Shown here: positions 33,936-43,415 of the stretch, piece by piece
Numbering within the stretch: the stretch's first letter is position 1
Layout of the letters: the number at the start of each line of letters is the position of its first letter
DNA from: Pseudomonas sp. C2B4
GTDB lineage: Bacteria > Pseudomonadota > Gammaproteobacteria > Pseudomonadales > Pseudomonadaceae
Direction: 5' to 3'
Length of the DNA stretch: 64,000 nucleotides
NCBI RefSeq assembly: GCF_013359695.1
Contig: NZ_JABFMU010000028.1
Span: 1 to 64,000 of the forward strand
Notes under the pieces: model-generated
The model's input: only the letters and a program-made list of their open reading frames with translations
Told to the model about the DNA's origin: nothing
Database searches by the model: none
Made by a program: the position numbers and the translations under genes

Positions 33936-34026
33936 CTGTGGGAGCGGGCTTGCTCGCGAAAGCGGTGTATCAGCCACATCATTGCTGAATGTACCGACGT
34001 CTTCGCGAGCAGGCTCGCTCCCACAG
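33936..34026. repeat. REPIN
   Basis: CTGTGGGAGCGGGCTTGCTC facing GAGCAGGCTCGCTCCCACAG, between lolA and rarA on the minus strand; may separate their expression. Confidence 0.91.
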
Positions 34027-34031
34027 TGTTT

Positions 34032-34655
34032 TTATTCCTGGATCACATCGGCACCCTTGGGGATGTCGAACTTGAACTTGGACGCCGGGATCGGCTCGTT
34101 GGCCTTCACACCGGTGAACAGGATATTGGTGCGCTGGCCGACGCTGTCGATCAGCTGCATATCATTGACCAGGCCATTGCGGAACGACAGGCGCAGGCTG
34201 TCGAACAGGGTGTCCTTGGTTTTCGGCTTAAGGGTGAAATCGATCACGCCGCCAGCTTCCTTGGCACTGATATCGAAGCTCTGACTGATCTTGGACACGT
34301 CACCGGACAACAGCAGCGCTGGCGTCTGGGTCAGGCGTTGATCGAGGTTCTTGATGGTGACCTGCTCCAGGTCAGGGTCCCACAGCGAGACTTTCTTGCC
34401 ATCGGAAACCATCAGCTGTTCTTGCGGCGCATCGGTGTGCCAGTAGAACAGGCCAGGACGTTGCAGCGACATCTGACCGGCGGTTTCCTGCAATTGAGTG
34501 CCAGTGCCATCGAGGGTCAACTGGGAAAAACGTGCGCTCAGGGTCTGGGATTTTTCCAGGAGTTGAGTCAGGCGCGCCACGTCCTTGTCGTCGGCATGGG
34601 CCGAGAGCGTGGTCAAAGCCAGTACCGGCAGCAACAGCATGCGGATCAGACGCAT
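34032..34655 (-). CDS. lolA: Outer-membrane lipoprotein chaperone LolA
   Basis: 207 aa with a signal peptide (MRLIRMLLLPVLALTTLSAHA, cleavage before DDKDV). Periplasmic carrier moving lipoproteins from LolCDE to LolB. Family stretches SQTLSARFSQLTLDGTG and GRPGLFYWHTDAP-like QRPGLFYWHTDAPQEQ are present. The start at 34655 has GAGGA upstream; the frame continues back over ftsK's end without meaning. Between ftsK and rarA. Confidence 0.94.
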   Translation of the reverse strand: MRLIRMLLLPVLALTTLSAHADDKDVARLTQLLEKSQTLSARFSQLTLDGTGTQLQETAGQMSLQRPGLFYWHTDAPQEQLMVSDGKKVSLWDPDLEQVTIKNLDQRLTQTPALLLSGDVSKISQSFDISAKEAGGVIDFTLKPKTKDTLFDSLRLSFRNGLVNDMQLIDSVGQRTNILFTGVKANEPIPASKFKFDIPKGADVIQE

Positions 34656-34722
34656 GGGAGTCCTCTTAACATTCATGGGAGTGCGGGTGGCGCCCCGAGG
34701 ACGCCGCCCGTTCAATTTCAGG

Positions 34723-37131
34723 TCAGTCGCGCACCGGGCCAGGGGCCAGCACTTCACGCGATCCGTTGGTGTTCATGGCCGTCACGACCCCGGCCATTTC
34801 CATGGCTTCGATCATGCGTGCGGCGCGGTTGTAGCCGATTTTCAGCTTGCGCTGAACCGCGGAAATCGATGCGCGACGGCTTTCCAGGACGAACTGCACC
34901 GCTTCGTCGTACAGCGCGTCGGTTTCGGGATCGTCACCGTCGCCGCCACCGCTGCTGCCTTCAAAGCCACTGCCGGCCTCCTCGACACCGTTGAGAATGT
35001 CGTCGTTATACTCCGGCGCGCCGCGCAGTTTCCAGGCTTCCACCACCCGGTGAACCTCATCGTCGGACACGAAGGCACCGTGGACGCGAATCGGCAGGCT
35101 GGTGCCCGGCGGCATGTACAGCATGTCACCGTGGCCCAACAGTTGTTCGGCGCCACCCTGGTCGATGATGGTGCGCGAGTCGATCTTGCTCGATACCTGG
35201 AACGCCATACGGGTCGGGATGTTGGCCTTGATCAGACCGGTGATCACGTCCACCGACGGCCGCTGGGTCGCGAGGATCAAGTGGATACCGGCCGCCCGGG
35301 CCTTCTGGGCGATACGGGCGATCAGTTCTTCAACCTTCTTGCCGACAATCATCATCATGTCGGCGAATTCGTCGACGACCACGACAATGGTCGGAAGCTT
35401 TTGCAACAGCGGCGCTTCGTCGTGGATGCTTTCACGCTTGTACAGCGGATCGCTCAACGGCTCGCCAGCGTCCTGGGCCTCCTTGACCTTGGCGTTGAAG
35501 CCCGACAGGTTTCGCACGCCCATCTTCGCCATCAGCTTGTAGCGCCGCTCCATTTCGGCAACGCTCCAGCGCAAGGCATTGGCCGCGTCCTTCATGTCGG
35601 TGACCACCGGGCACAGCAGGTGCGGAATGCCTTCGTAGATCGACAGTTCCAGCATTTTCGGGTCGATCATGATCAGCTTGGCGTCATCCGGGCCGGACTT
35701 GAACAGGATCGACAGGATCATTGCGTTCACACCCACCGACTTACCGGAACCGGTGGTACCGGCCACCAGCAGGTGGGGCATTTTCGCCAGGTCGGTGATG
35801 ACCGGCTTGCCGCCGATGTCGTGACCCAGGGCCAGGGTGACCGGCGACTTGAAGTTGTCGTACTCGGGGGTCGACAGCACCTCGGAGAAACGCACGATCT
35901 GCCGGTCTTCGTTGGGAATCTCGATACCGACCGTGGTCTTGCCCGGAATCACTTCCACGACCCGCACACTGGTCACGGCCAGGGAACGCGCCAGGTCCTT
36001 GGCAAGGTTGGCGATACGGCTGACCTTGACCCCGGCTGCCGGCTGGATTTCGTAACGGGTAATCACGGGACCCGGATGGATCGAATCCACAGTGACTTCG
36101 ACACCGAACTCCTTGAGCTTGATTTCCAGCAGATGACCGACTGCCGCCAGGGATTCCGGGGAGTAATTGAGTTGTTTCTTTTCTGCCGGATCGAGAATCG
36201 AGATCGGTGGCAAGGTGCCTTCCACCGCGCTGTCAACGAACAGCGGCGCCTGCTTCTCTTTTTCCACGCGCTTGCTTGGCGCTGCCGGCTTGACCGGCGC
36301 CGGAGCAATGACCGGCGGCACCTGCTTCTCGCGCTCGGACATGTGCTTGCTCAGGGCCTGCTCACGCTCGATCAGGCGTTCCTTGACCTTGGCCTGCTCA
36401 CGCTTGTCAGTGACGGTTGGCGCGACCACGTCGTGCACCCGATCATCGACTTCACGCAATTGCGCGACCAGCTGCTTGCGCTCGGTACGGGCGGCCCACC
36501 AGCGATTGGCCGCGCCCTGGAACAGTTCGAACAGGTCGAGGGTGATCTTGCCGGTGACGTCCATCACCTTGAACCAAGACAGGTCGGTGAACACCGTCAG
36601 GCCGAACAGGAACAGTGCGATGAACAGCAGTGTGCTGCCTTGAATGTTCAGCGCGTTTTTCGCCAGATCGCCCAGGCTTTCGCCCAGCGCGCCGCCAGCG
36701 CCGGCCGGCAGACCGGTCGCGGCATGGAAATGGATATGCGCCAGCGCAGCGCCGGACAGCACCAGGAACACCAGGCCGATCAGGCGCCAGGAGAACAGCC
36801 AGCCGCTCCACTGCCACGGCTCGTGGCGTTGGCGGAAGATCTGATATGCCTTGATCGCCAGCAATAAGGGGAAGATATACGCGAAGTAGCCCAGCACCAT
36901 GAACAGGATATCAGCGCTGTAGGAGCCTGCCGGCCCGCCGAAATTCTGCACGTCATCGATTTTGCTGTTGTGGCTCCAGCCCGGATCGTCCTTGCCGTAG
37001 GTCAGCAAGGCCATCATCAGGAACAGGCACAACGCGCCGATGGCGATCAATGCACCTTCCTTGAGCCGGTAGTGCAATTGCTGGCGCCAGAGCGGAACGA
37101 CAGTTTTAGGTGCTTCGGTGGATTTCTTCAA
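34723..37131 (-). CDS. ftsK: DNA translocase FtsK
   Basis: 802 aa. N-terminal membrane part with four hydrophobic segments (about 30-180), a linker with charged repeats (KERLIEREQALSKHMSERE), a motor domain with Walker A AGTTGSGKSVGVN and Walker B IVVVVDEFADMMM, and the gamma winged-helix domain at the C-terminus (SISAVQRKLKIGYNRAARMIE) that reads KOPS. Coordinates chromosome dimer resolution with septation. Divergent from trxB. Confidence 0.96.
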   Translation of the reverse strand: MKKSTEAPKTVVPLWRQQLHYRLKEGALIAIGALCLFLMMALLTYGKDDPGWSHNSKIDDVQNFGGPAGSYSADILFMVLGYFAYIFPLLLAIKAYQIFRQRHEPWQWSGWLFSWRLIGLVFLVLSGAALAHIHFHAATGLPAGAGGALGESLGDLAKNALNIQGSTLLFIALFLFGLTVFTDLSWFKVMDVTGKITLDLFELFQGAANRWWAARTERKQLVAQLREVDDRVHDVVAPTVTDKREQAKVKERLIEREQALSKHMSEREKQVPPVIAPAPVKPAAPSKRVEKEKQAPLFVDSAVEGTLPPISILDPAEKKQLNYSPESLAAVGHLLEIKLKEFGVEVTVDSIHPGPVITRYEIQPAAGVKVSRIANLAKDLARSLAVTSVRVVEVIPGKTTVGIEIPNEDRQIVRFSEVLSTPEYDNFKSPVTLALGHDIGGKPVITDLAKMPHLLVAGTTGSGKSVGVNAMILSILFKSGPDDAKLIMIDPKMLELSIYEGIPHLLCPVVTDMKDAANALRWSVAEMERRYKLMAKMGVRNLSGFNAKVKEAQDAGEPLSDPLYKRESIHDEAPLLQKLPTIVVVVDEFADMMMIVGKKVEELIARIAQKARAAGIHLILATQRPSVDVITGLIKANIPTRMAFQVSSKIDSRTIIDQGGAEQLLGHGDMLYMPPGTSLPIRVHGAFVSDDEVHRVVEAWKLRGAPEYNDDILNGVEEAGSGFEGSSGGGDGDDPETDALYDEAVQFVLESRRASISAVQRKLKIGYNRAARMIEAMEMAGVVTAMNTNGSREVLAPGPVRD

Positions 37132-37447
37132 AACGCTTCTTTTCCTGCGCCATGGGCGCGTCCATCTGTTGAATGACTATAAAACTGCCAAAAACTGCCC
37201 AATCCAGGCAGGTAAAAAAGTTAACAAGCGTAACCGGGTCTACTTTTAACACTGTGCCCCGGTTTTTATAAACACGAGCCGCACCCTTTACTTTGTTACA
37301 AACACTGTTACAACCGGGCATTGTACGGGTTTGTACGTCCGATGCCATGCTTGCGGCACTTGGATGTAGCATAGTCAAAAGCACATCACATGCGACTCAA
37401 TTTGAGCATGCATTCTCTTTTGTGACAAAGGCTTATGAGGTGTTTTT
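37132..37447. promoter_or_regulatory. ftsK/trxB divergent promoter region with paired direct repeats
   Basis: A 316-nt spacer, AT-rich compared with its neighbours. Two pairs of direct repeats stand out: GTTACAA at 37295-37301 and 37307-37313 (12-nt period), and TTGTACG at 37321-37327 and 37331-37337 (10-nt period). Roughly one helical turn apart, they could bind a regulator along one face of the DNA. They lie about 110-150 nt before trxB. No gene seen. Confidence 0.45.
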
Positions 37448-38407
37448 ATGAGCGAAGCGCAGCATCACCGCCTGATCATCCTGGGTTCCGGCCCTGCCGG
37501 TTACAGCGCAGCCGTGTATGCCGCCCGCGCCAACCTCAAACCCGTCGTCATCACTGGCATACAGGCAGGTGGCCAGCTCACCACCACTGTCGAAGTCGAT
37601 AACTGGCCAGGGGACGTTGAGGGTCTCACCGGCCCGGTCCTCATGGAGCGCATGCAAAAACACGCTGAGCGCTTTGCTACACAGATTGTTTACGACCACA
37701 TCCATACAGCCAAGTTGCAGCAACGCCCGTTCGAATTGACGGGCGATAGCGGCACTTATACGTGCGACGCACTGATCATCGCCACCGGTGCCTCGGCCCA
37801 ATATCTGGGACTGCCGTCGGAAGAGACATTTGCCGGCAAAGGAGTTTCAGCCTGCGCGACCTGCGATGGTTTCTTCTATCGCAATCAGGTAGTCGCTGTG
37901 GTCGGCGGCGGTAATACCGCGGTTGAAGAAGCGCTGTACCTGTCGAATATCGCCAAAGAAGTTCATCTGATCCACCGTCGCGACAAGCTGCGCTCGGAGA
38001 AAATCCTTCAGGACAAGCTCTTCGAAAAAGCCGCCAATGGCAATATCCGGCTGCACTGGAACCAGAACCTGGATGAAGTGCTGGGCGATGCCAGCGGCGT
38101 GACCGGTGCGCGACTGCGCGACAGCCATACCGGCGCAACCAGGGAACTGGCGGTGGCCGGCGTGTTCATCGCCATCGGCCACAAACCCAATACCGACCTG
38201 TTCATTGGCCAACTGGAAATGCGCGATGGTTACCTGCTGATCAAGGGCGGCAGCGAGGGCAATGCCACCGCAACCGCCATCGACGGCGTATTTGCCGCCG
38301 GCGACGTGGCTGACCACGTTTATCGCCAAGCGGTGACCTCCGCCGGAGCCGGCTGCATGGCAGCCCTGGATGCGGAAAAATACCTCGACGACATTCCCGC
38401 CGTTTAA
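37448..38407 (+). CDS. trxB: Thioredoxin reductase
   Basis: 319 aa FAD/NADPH enzyme that reduces thioredoxin. FAD-binding GSGPAGYSAAVYAARA at 13-28, redox pair Cys136/Cys139 in SACATCDG, NADPH-binding GGGNTAVEEALYL, and the GVFAAGDVADHVYRQAVTSA end. GAGGTG lies about 8 nt before the ATG. Divergent from ftsK, upstream of aat. Confidence 0.95.
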   Translation: MSEAQHHRLIILGSGPAGYSAAVYAARANLKPVVITGIQAGGQLTTTVEVDNWPGDVEGLTGPVLMERMQKHAERFATQIVYDHIHTAKLQQRPFELTGDSGTYTCDALIIATGASAQYLGLPSEETFAGKGVSACATCDGFFYRNQVVAVVGGGNTAVEEALYLSNIAKEVHLIHRRDKLRSEKILQDKLFEKAANGNIRLHWNQNLDEVLGDASGVTGARLRDSHTGATRELAVAGVFIAIGHKPNTDLFIGQLEMRDGYLLIKGGSEGNATATAIDGVFAAGDVADHVYRQAVTSAGAGCMAALDAEKYLDDIPAV

Positions 38408-38470
38408 CGGCACACTGGGTGGCGGGCCTTGCGCCCGCTACCGCCCTCCCCTTCTGCAAGCCCGGACGCC

Positions 38471-39151
38471 ATGCTGACTTGGTTACAACGCAACTCCCTG
38501 ACTTTCCCGCCGCTGGAAAAAGCCATGCGCGACCCCAACGGCCTGCTGGCCGCTGGCGGCGACCTGTCTGCCGATCGCTTGATACAGGCCTACCGCCACG
38601 GCTGCTTCCCCTGGTTCTCGGAAGGCCAGCCGATTCTGTGGTGGTCGCCGGACCCGCGCACCGTACTGTTTCCCGACGAACTGCACGTTTCCCGAAGCCT
38701 GAACAAGTTGTTGCGCCAACAACGCTATCAAGTGACCTTCGACCAGGATTTTGCCGCCGTCATCCGCGCCTGCGCCGCTCCACGGGAATACGCCGACGGC
38801 ACCTGGATCACCGAAGCCATGCAGGACGCCTACCTGGAACTGCACCGTCGCGGGTTCGCGCATTCGGTGGAAGTCTGGGACCAGGGCACGCTCGTCGGCG
38901 GGCTGTATGGCCTGGCCATGGGCCGGTTGTTTTTCGGTGAGTCCATGTTCAGCCGCGCCGACAATGCCTCCAAATATGGCTTTGCCATGTTGGTGCGACA
39001 TCTGAAAGACTCGGGCTTTGTGCTGATCGACTGCCAGATGCCCACCGACCACCTGCACAGCCTGGGCGCCCGGTCGATTCCCCGCAGTGCGTTTGCCGGC
39101 TACCTTGCGCAGTATCTGGATCAACCCAGCCGCGCAACCTGGGTTTGCTGA
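38471..39151 (+). CDS. aat: Leucyl/phenylalanyl-tRNA--protein transferase
   Basis: 226 aa. Adds Leu or Phe to N-terminal Arg/Lys so that ClpS-ClpAP degrades the protein (N-end rule). Family motifs LLAAGGDLSADRLIQAYRHG (24-43), FPWFSEGQPILWWSPDPR, GTWITEAMQDAYLELH and GGLYGLAMGRLFFGESMFS. The start MLTWLQ is 64 nt after the trxB stop. With bpt, clpA and clpS nearby, this is a locus for N-end rule proteolysis. Confidence 0.94.
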   Translation: MLTWLQRNSLTFPPLEKAMRDPNGLLAAGGDLSADRLIQAYRHGCFPWFSEGQPILWWSPDPRTVLFPDELHVSRSLNKLLRQQRYQVTFDQDFAAVIRACAAPREYADGTWITEAMQDAYLELHRRGFAHSVEVWDQGTLVGGLYGLAMGRLFFGESMFSRADNASKYGFAMLVRHLKDSGFVLIDCQMPTDHLHSLGARSIPRSAFAGYLAQYLDQPSRATWVC

Positions 39152-39220
39152 GCGTCTTTTGCTCGCGTGGCTTACACTTAGAGACGCCCCCTAATCAAAA
39201 GCTTATTCCGAGGGTTGATC

Positions 39221-39928
39221 ATGACCGAGTTGGCGCGCTTGAAGTTTTATGCCACTCAGCCCCACTCTTGCAGCTATCTGCCTGAGGAGCAGGCGACAAC
39301 CCTGTTCCTAGACCCTAGCCAGCCCATGGATGTGCATGTCTATGCAGACCTGTCGGAAATGGGTTTTCGTCGCAGTGGCGACCACTTGTATCGGCCCCAC
39401 TGCCAGAACTGCAATGCCTGCGTCCCGGCGCGCATCCCTGTTGTGCAATTCACGCCCAATCGTCAGCAGAAACGCATTTTCAAACGCAACGCCGACTTGC
39501 AGGTTCGCCCGGCGAAGCCAGGATTCAGCGAAGAGTATTTCGACCTTTACCAGCGTTATATCGAACAGCGGCATGCCGATGGCGACATGTACCCACCCAG
39601 TCGCGATCAGTTTTCGACCTTCCTGGTGCGCGACCTGCCGTTTTCACGGTTCTACGAATTCCGCCTCGACGGTCGGTTGCTGGCGATTGCGGTGACCGAT
39701 CTTCTGCCGAACGGTCTATCGGCGGTCTACACCTTCTACGAACCCGAGGAAGAACGCCGCAGCCTGGGGCGTTACGCCATTCTCTGGCAAATCGCCGAGG
39801 CCCGCCGGCTGGGGCTGGACGCGGTCTACCTGGGCTACTGGATCAAAAACTGCAAAAAAATGAGCTACAAGACCCAATATCGCCCCATTGAACTGCTGGT
39901 CAACCAGCGCTGGGTCGTTCTGAACTAG
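39221..39928 (+). CDS. bpt: Aspartate/glutamate leucyltransferase (Bpt)
   Basis: 235 aa. Attaches Leu to N-terminal Asp or Glu of proteins, a second N-end rule enzyme. N-terminal domain with HSCSYLPEEQATTLFLDP and CQNCNACVPARIPV (Cys pair), C-terminal GNAT-like domain ending YRPIELLVNQRW. CCGAGGG precedes the ATG at 39221; an ATG two codons earlier is less well placed. Follows aat by 69 nt, precedes infA. Confidence 0.93.
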   Translation: MTELARLKFYATQPHSCSYLPEEQATTLFLDPSQPMDVHVYADLSEMGFRRSGDHLYRPHCQNCNACVPARIPVVQFTPNRQQKRIFKRNADLQVRPAKPGFSEEYFDLYQRYIEQRHADGDMYPPSRDQFSTFLVRDLPFSRFYEFRLDGRLLAIAVTDLLPNGLSAVYTFYEPEEERRSLGRYAILWQIAEARRLGLDAVYLGYWIKNCKKMSYKTQYRPIELLVNQRWVVLN

Positions 39929-40039
39929 CTCACACCCTAAACCCCTTGGCTTGAACCCCACTTTTCGGGCACAATGCACGCCGCTTTTGCCTGGCGCAGT
40001 TGCACCGGGCCATTCACTGGACACCGAGGGCTTTACTGC

Positions 40040-40258
40040 ATGTCGAAAGAAGACAGCTTCGAAATGGAAGGCACTGTCGTCGACACCCTGCCCAACACCA
40101 TGTTTCGCGTGGAGTTGGAAAATGGGCACGTCGTAACCGCGCATATCTCCGGCAAGATGCGCAAGAACTACATTCGTATTCTTACCGGCGACAAAGTGCG
40201 CGTCGAGCTGACGCCCTATGACTTGAGCAAAGGGCGCATCACTTACCGCGCTCGCTAA
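40040..40258 (+). CDS. infA: Translation initiation factor IF-1
   Basis: 72 aa S1/OB-fold protein, the exact family length ([20 protein letters not shown]...YRAR). Binds the 30S A site during initiation. The frame runs 22 codons back without a family match, so the ATG at 40040 is the start. Convergent with clpA; followed by a REP pair and then two terminators. Confidence 0.97.
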
Positions 40259-40260
40259 GG

Positions 40261-40359
40261 CTGGAGCGAGCTTGCTCGCGAAAAACCTGAGAGCACCGCG
40301 TCAAGTCAGACTCCCCGCATCATCGTTGACGAGCATCGAGAGCAAGCTCGCTCCCACAG
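40261..40359. repeat. REPIN (degenerate left arm)
   Basis: CTGGAGCGAGCTTGCTCGCG facing GAGAGCAAGCTCGCTCCCACA; the left arm has lost GTGG. It lies between the infA stop and its terminator. A further isolated half copy, CTGTGGGAGCGC, is at 40457-40468. Confidence 0.82.
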
Positions 40360-40394
40360 AGACAGGGCCCGCTCGCTAAGCAAGTCAATACAAG

Positions 40395-40420
40395 ACGCCC
40401 GGCATTTGCCGGGCGTTTTT
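40395..40420 (+). terminator. Rho-independent terminator of infA
   Basis: ACGCCCGGCA-TTT-GCCGGGCGT... hairpin followed by TTTTT; 137 nt after the infA stop. Confidence 0.85.
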
Positions 40421-40481
40421 GTTTGCCTGCAATAATCTCAGAAAGAAACAGATCCTCTGTGGGAGCGCATAACTGGCACAC

Positions 40482-40513
40482 AGCAAAAAGGCGCCCGAAG
40501 GCGCCTTTTTGCT
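40482..40513. terminator. Bidirectional terminator, mainly for clpA
   Basis: Perfect 14-bp arms AGCAAAAAGGCGCC and GGCGCCTTTTTGCT with a 4-nt loop (CGAA). A/T tracts on both sides suit termination in either direction; clpA ends 15 nt to the right on the minus strand. Confidence 0.85.
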
Positions 40514-40527
40514 TTGTTGCGATAACG

Positions 40528-42798
40528 TCAGGCCATTTCGGCCGTGGTCTCGAACTCGAAGGTCAGCTCGCCGTCCTTGATGTCGATGTGTACCACACCG
40601 CCATGTTCGGCCAGTTCGCCAAAGAGAATTTCCTCCGCCAGTGGACGCTTGATCTTGTCCTGGATCAGGCGAGCCATGGGTCGAGCGCCCATCGTCGCGT
40701 CGTAACCACCGGCCGCCAGCCAGCTGCGAGCCGCATCGGTGACTTCCAGCAGTACACGCTTGTCTTCCAGCTGCGCCTGAAGCTCGATAAGGAACTTGTC
40801 CACCACGCTCTTGATAACCTCATGACTGAGGCGACCAAACTGGATGATGGTGTCCAGACGGTTGCGGAATTCAGGCGTGAAGCTCTTCTTGATCACTTCC
40901 ATCGCATCGGAAGAGTGATCCTGCAGAGTGAAGCCGATCGACGCACGCGCTGCGGTTTCGGCACCGGCGTTGGTCGTCATGATGACGATCACGTTACGAA
41001 AGTCCGCCTTGCGCCCGTTGTTATCGGTCAGCGTACCGTGGTCCATGACCTGCAGCAGCAGGTTGAAGACTTCCGGATGCGCCTTCTCGATCTCATCGAG
41101 CAACAGCACGCAATGGGGTTGCTTGGTGATGGCTTCGGTCAACAGACCACCCTGATCGAACCCTACATAGCCCGGAGGCGCACCGATCAGACGCGATACG
41201 GTGTGGCGCTCCATGTACTCGGACATGTCGAATCGAATCAGCTCGACACCCAACGCCTTGGCCAGTTGACGCGCCGCCTCGGTTTTACCGACACCGGTAG
41301 GCCCGGCAAACAGGAAGGAACCGACAGGTTTGTCAGGCGACTTGAGGCCCGCACGGGACAGCTTGATCGCGGTCGCCAGGGAGTCGATCGCGGCATCCTG
41401 CCCGAAGACCGTCAGCTTCAGGTCACGCTCAAGGTTACGCAGCAGCTCTTTGTCGGAGCTGGTGACGTGTTTTGGTGGAATCCGCGCAATTTTCGCAACG
41501 ATGTCCTCGACCTGAGGTACCTCGATGCGTTTTACGCGCTTCTCGATCGGCTGCAGACGCTGGAAGGCACCCGCCTCGTCGATGACGTCGATGGCCTTGT
41601 CCGGCATGTGCCGGTCATTGATGTAGCGCGAGGCCAGTTCGGCAGCGGCACGCAGGGCTTCATCGCTGTATTCGATGTTGTGATGAGTCTCGAAACGCCC
41701 CTTCAAGCCACGCAGGATACCGATGGTGTCCTCCACCGAAGGCTCCGACACATCGACCTTCTGGAAACGCCGCGCCAGGGCACGATCCTTCTCGAAAATC
41801 CCGCGGAATTCCTGGAAGGTGGTCGAGCCAATGCAACGGATGTCACCGGACGACAGCAGCGGTTTGAGCAGGTTCGAGGCGTCCATGACGCCACCGGACG
41901 CAGCACCCGCACCAATGATGGTGTGGATTTCGTCGATGAAAAGAATCGCCTGCGGACGTTTTTTCAGTTCATTGAGCAGCGCCTTGAAGCGCTTCTCGAA
42001 ATCACCGCGGTATTTGGTGCCTGCAAGCAGTGCCCCCAGATCGAGGGAATAGACGACACTGTTGGCCAGCAGGTCCGGTACCTGATTGTCGACAATGCGC
42101 TTGGCCAGGCCTTCGGCAATCGCGGTTTTACCCACGCCCGCCTCGCCCACCAGCAGCGGATTGTTTTTGCGACGACGCGCCAGGATCTGCGCGACACGCT
42201 CGACTTCCAGCTCGCGGCCTACCAATGGATCGATACGACCCTGGCGCGCAAGTTCGTTGAGGTTACTGGCATATGCATCCAGAGGATTGCCTGAAGAAGA
42301 AGACTCACCGCCCTCGTCGTCCTGCATATCTTGCTCACCCTCGGAGTGGTCACCGTGCCCCGGCACCTTGGAAATACCGTGGGCGATGTAGTTGACGACA
42401 TCGATACGGGCAACGCTCTGCTGTTTCAGCAGGAACACCGCCTGACTCTCTTGCTCACTGAAGATCGCGACCAGCACGTTGGCGCCAGTCACTTCGCGTT
42501 TGCCCGAGCTCTGTACGTGAAACACAGCACGCTGCAGGACACGCTGGAAGCCCAGGGTTGGCTGGGTTTCACGATCCTCGTCATGCACGGGGATCAATGG
42601 CGTGGTGGAGTCGATGAACTCCTGCAGGTCATGCTTGAGTTTGTCGAGGTTTGCACCGCACGCACGCAAAACGGTGGCGGCAGCCTCATTGTCCAATAGG
42701 GCCAGCAGGAGATGTTCTACGGTCATGAATTCATGACGCTTCGAACGAGCCTCCTTGAAGGCAAGATTGAGGGTGACTTCGAGCTCGCGGTTTAACAT
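40528..42798 (-). CDS. clpA: ATP-dependent Clp protease ATPase subunit ClpA
   Basis: 756 aa, two AAA+ modules. N-domain (HEFMTVEHLLLALLDNEAA, about 20-40) that binds ClpS, Walker A1 GEAGVGKTAIAEGLA near 215, Walker A2 GPTGVGKTEAARQLAKAL near 497, Walker B HPEVFNLLLQVMDHG region. Unfolds substrates for ClpP. 30 nt after clpS on the minus strand. Confidence 0.96.
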   Translation of the reverse strand: MLNRELEVTLNLAFKEARSKRHEFMTVEHLLLALLDNEAAATVLRACGANLDKLKHDLQEFIDSTTPLIPVHDEDRETQPTLGFQRVLQRAVFHVQSSGKREVTGANVLVAIFSEQESQAVFLLKQQSVARIDVVNYIAHGISKVPGHGDHSEGEQDMQDDEGGESSSSGNPLDAYASNLNELARQGRIDPLVGRELEVERVAQILARRRKNNPLLVGEAGVGKTAIAEGLAKRIVDNQVPDLLANSVVYSLDLGALLAGTKYRGDFEKRFKALLNELKKRPQAILFIDEIHTIIGAGAASGGVMDASNLLKPLLSSGDIRCIGSTTFQEFRGIFEKDRALARRFQKVDVSEPSVEDTIGILRGLKGRFETHHNIEYSDEALRAAAELASRYINDRHMPDKAIDVIDEAGAFQRLQPIEKRVKRIEVPQVEDIVAKIARIPPKHVTSSDKELLRNLERDLKLTVFGQDAAIDSLATAIKLSRAGLKSPDKPVGSFLFAGPTGVGKTEAARQLAKALGVELIRFDMSEYMERHTVSRLIGAPPGYVGFDQGGLLTEAITKQPHCVLLLDEIEKAHPEVFNLLLQVMDHGTLTDNNGRKADFRNVIVIMTTNAGAETAARASIGFTLQDHSSDAMEVIKKSFTPEFRNRLDTIIQFGRLSHEVIKSVVDKFLIELQAQLEDKRVLLEVTDAARSWLAAGGYDATMGARPMARLIQDKIKRPLAEEILFGELAEHGGVVHIDIKDGELTFEFETTAEMA

Positions 42799-42828
42799 AG
42801 CTTCACCTCATACCCAAGTGTCCGGCGA

Positions 42829-43191
42829 TTAACCGTCCTTCTCGATTTCACAGAGTAGCGGATGCTGGCTTTCCCTGGCGTACTGGTTGACCTGCATGGC
42901 CTTGGTCTCGGCGATGTCGCGGGTAAACACTCCACATACTGCCCGTCCTTCTGTATGGACGGCCAGCATGACCTTGGTCGCCAGCTCGCGATTCAGGTTA
43001 AAAAACACCTCGAGCACTTCGACGACGAAATCCATCGGTGTGTAGTCATCATTGAACAAAACCACCTTGTACATCGGCGGCGCCTGTAAAGCAGGCTTAG
43101 CCTCCTGAACAGCAATGCCTGCGGAATCGTCGTCGTGTAAATCAGGGCGATCCTGATTGAATGTTAGTCGAATCTGGCTGATTGCATGCAT
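42829..43191 (-). CDS. clpS: ClpS adaptor
   Basis: 120 aa. Delivers N-end rule substrates to ClpAP. Core motif VVLFNDDYTPMDFVVEVLE (about 44-62) holds the Asn-Asp pair for N-terminal residue recognition; the flexible N-terminus precedes it. Divergent from cspD. Confidence 0.95.
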   Translation of the reverse strand: MHAISQIRLTFNQDRPDLHDDDSAGIAVQEAKPALQAPPMYKVVLFNDDYTPMDFVVEVLEVFFNLNRELATKVMLAVHTEGRAVCGVFTRDIAETKAMQVNQYARESQHPLLCEIEKDG

Positions 43192-43328
43192 GGAAAGAAA
43201 GGTTCGTCAGTTGTGCAAATACAGTGGTGGGGGCGTCTATTAACGATTTCAACTCCGAGCGCCGGGTCACCTTGACTATCGGCAAAACGGTGTTACAACC
43301 AATAGAGCCCACAGTGGGTAAAAAAGGT

Positions 43329-43364
43329 CCGCGGAGTCAACTTTTTTCGAAGAAGTGACTGCGG
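43329..43364 (+). promoter_or_regulatory. Hairpin upstream of cspD
   Basis: CCGC..AGTC..ACTT pairs with AAGT.GACT.GCGG with small bulges around TTTTCGAAG. It sits 52 nt before the cspD ATG in a 224-nt spacer shared with clpS. It could be part of a structured leader controlling cspD, or an operator. No T run follows, so not a terminator. Confidence 0.35.
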
Positions 43365-43415
43365 ATGAACTGGATGATACTCCAGTGATGGAGTCTGTTG
43401 CAGAGGGAGTTGGGT

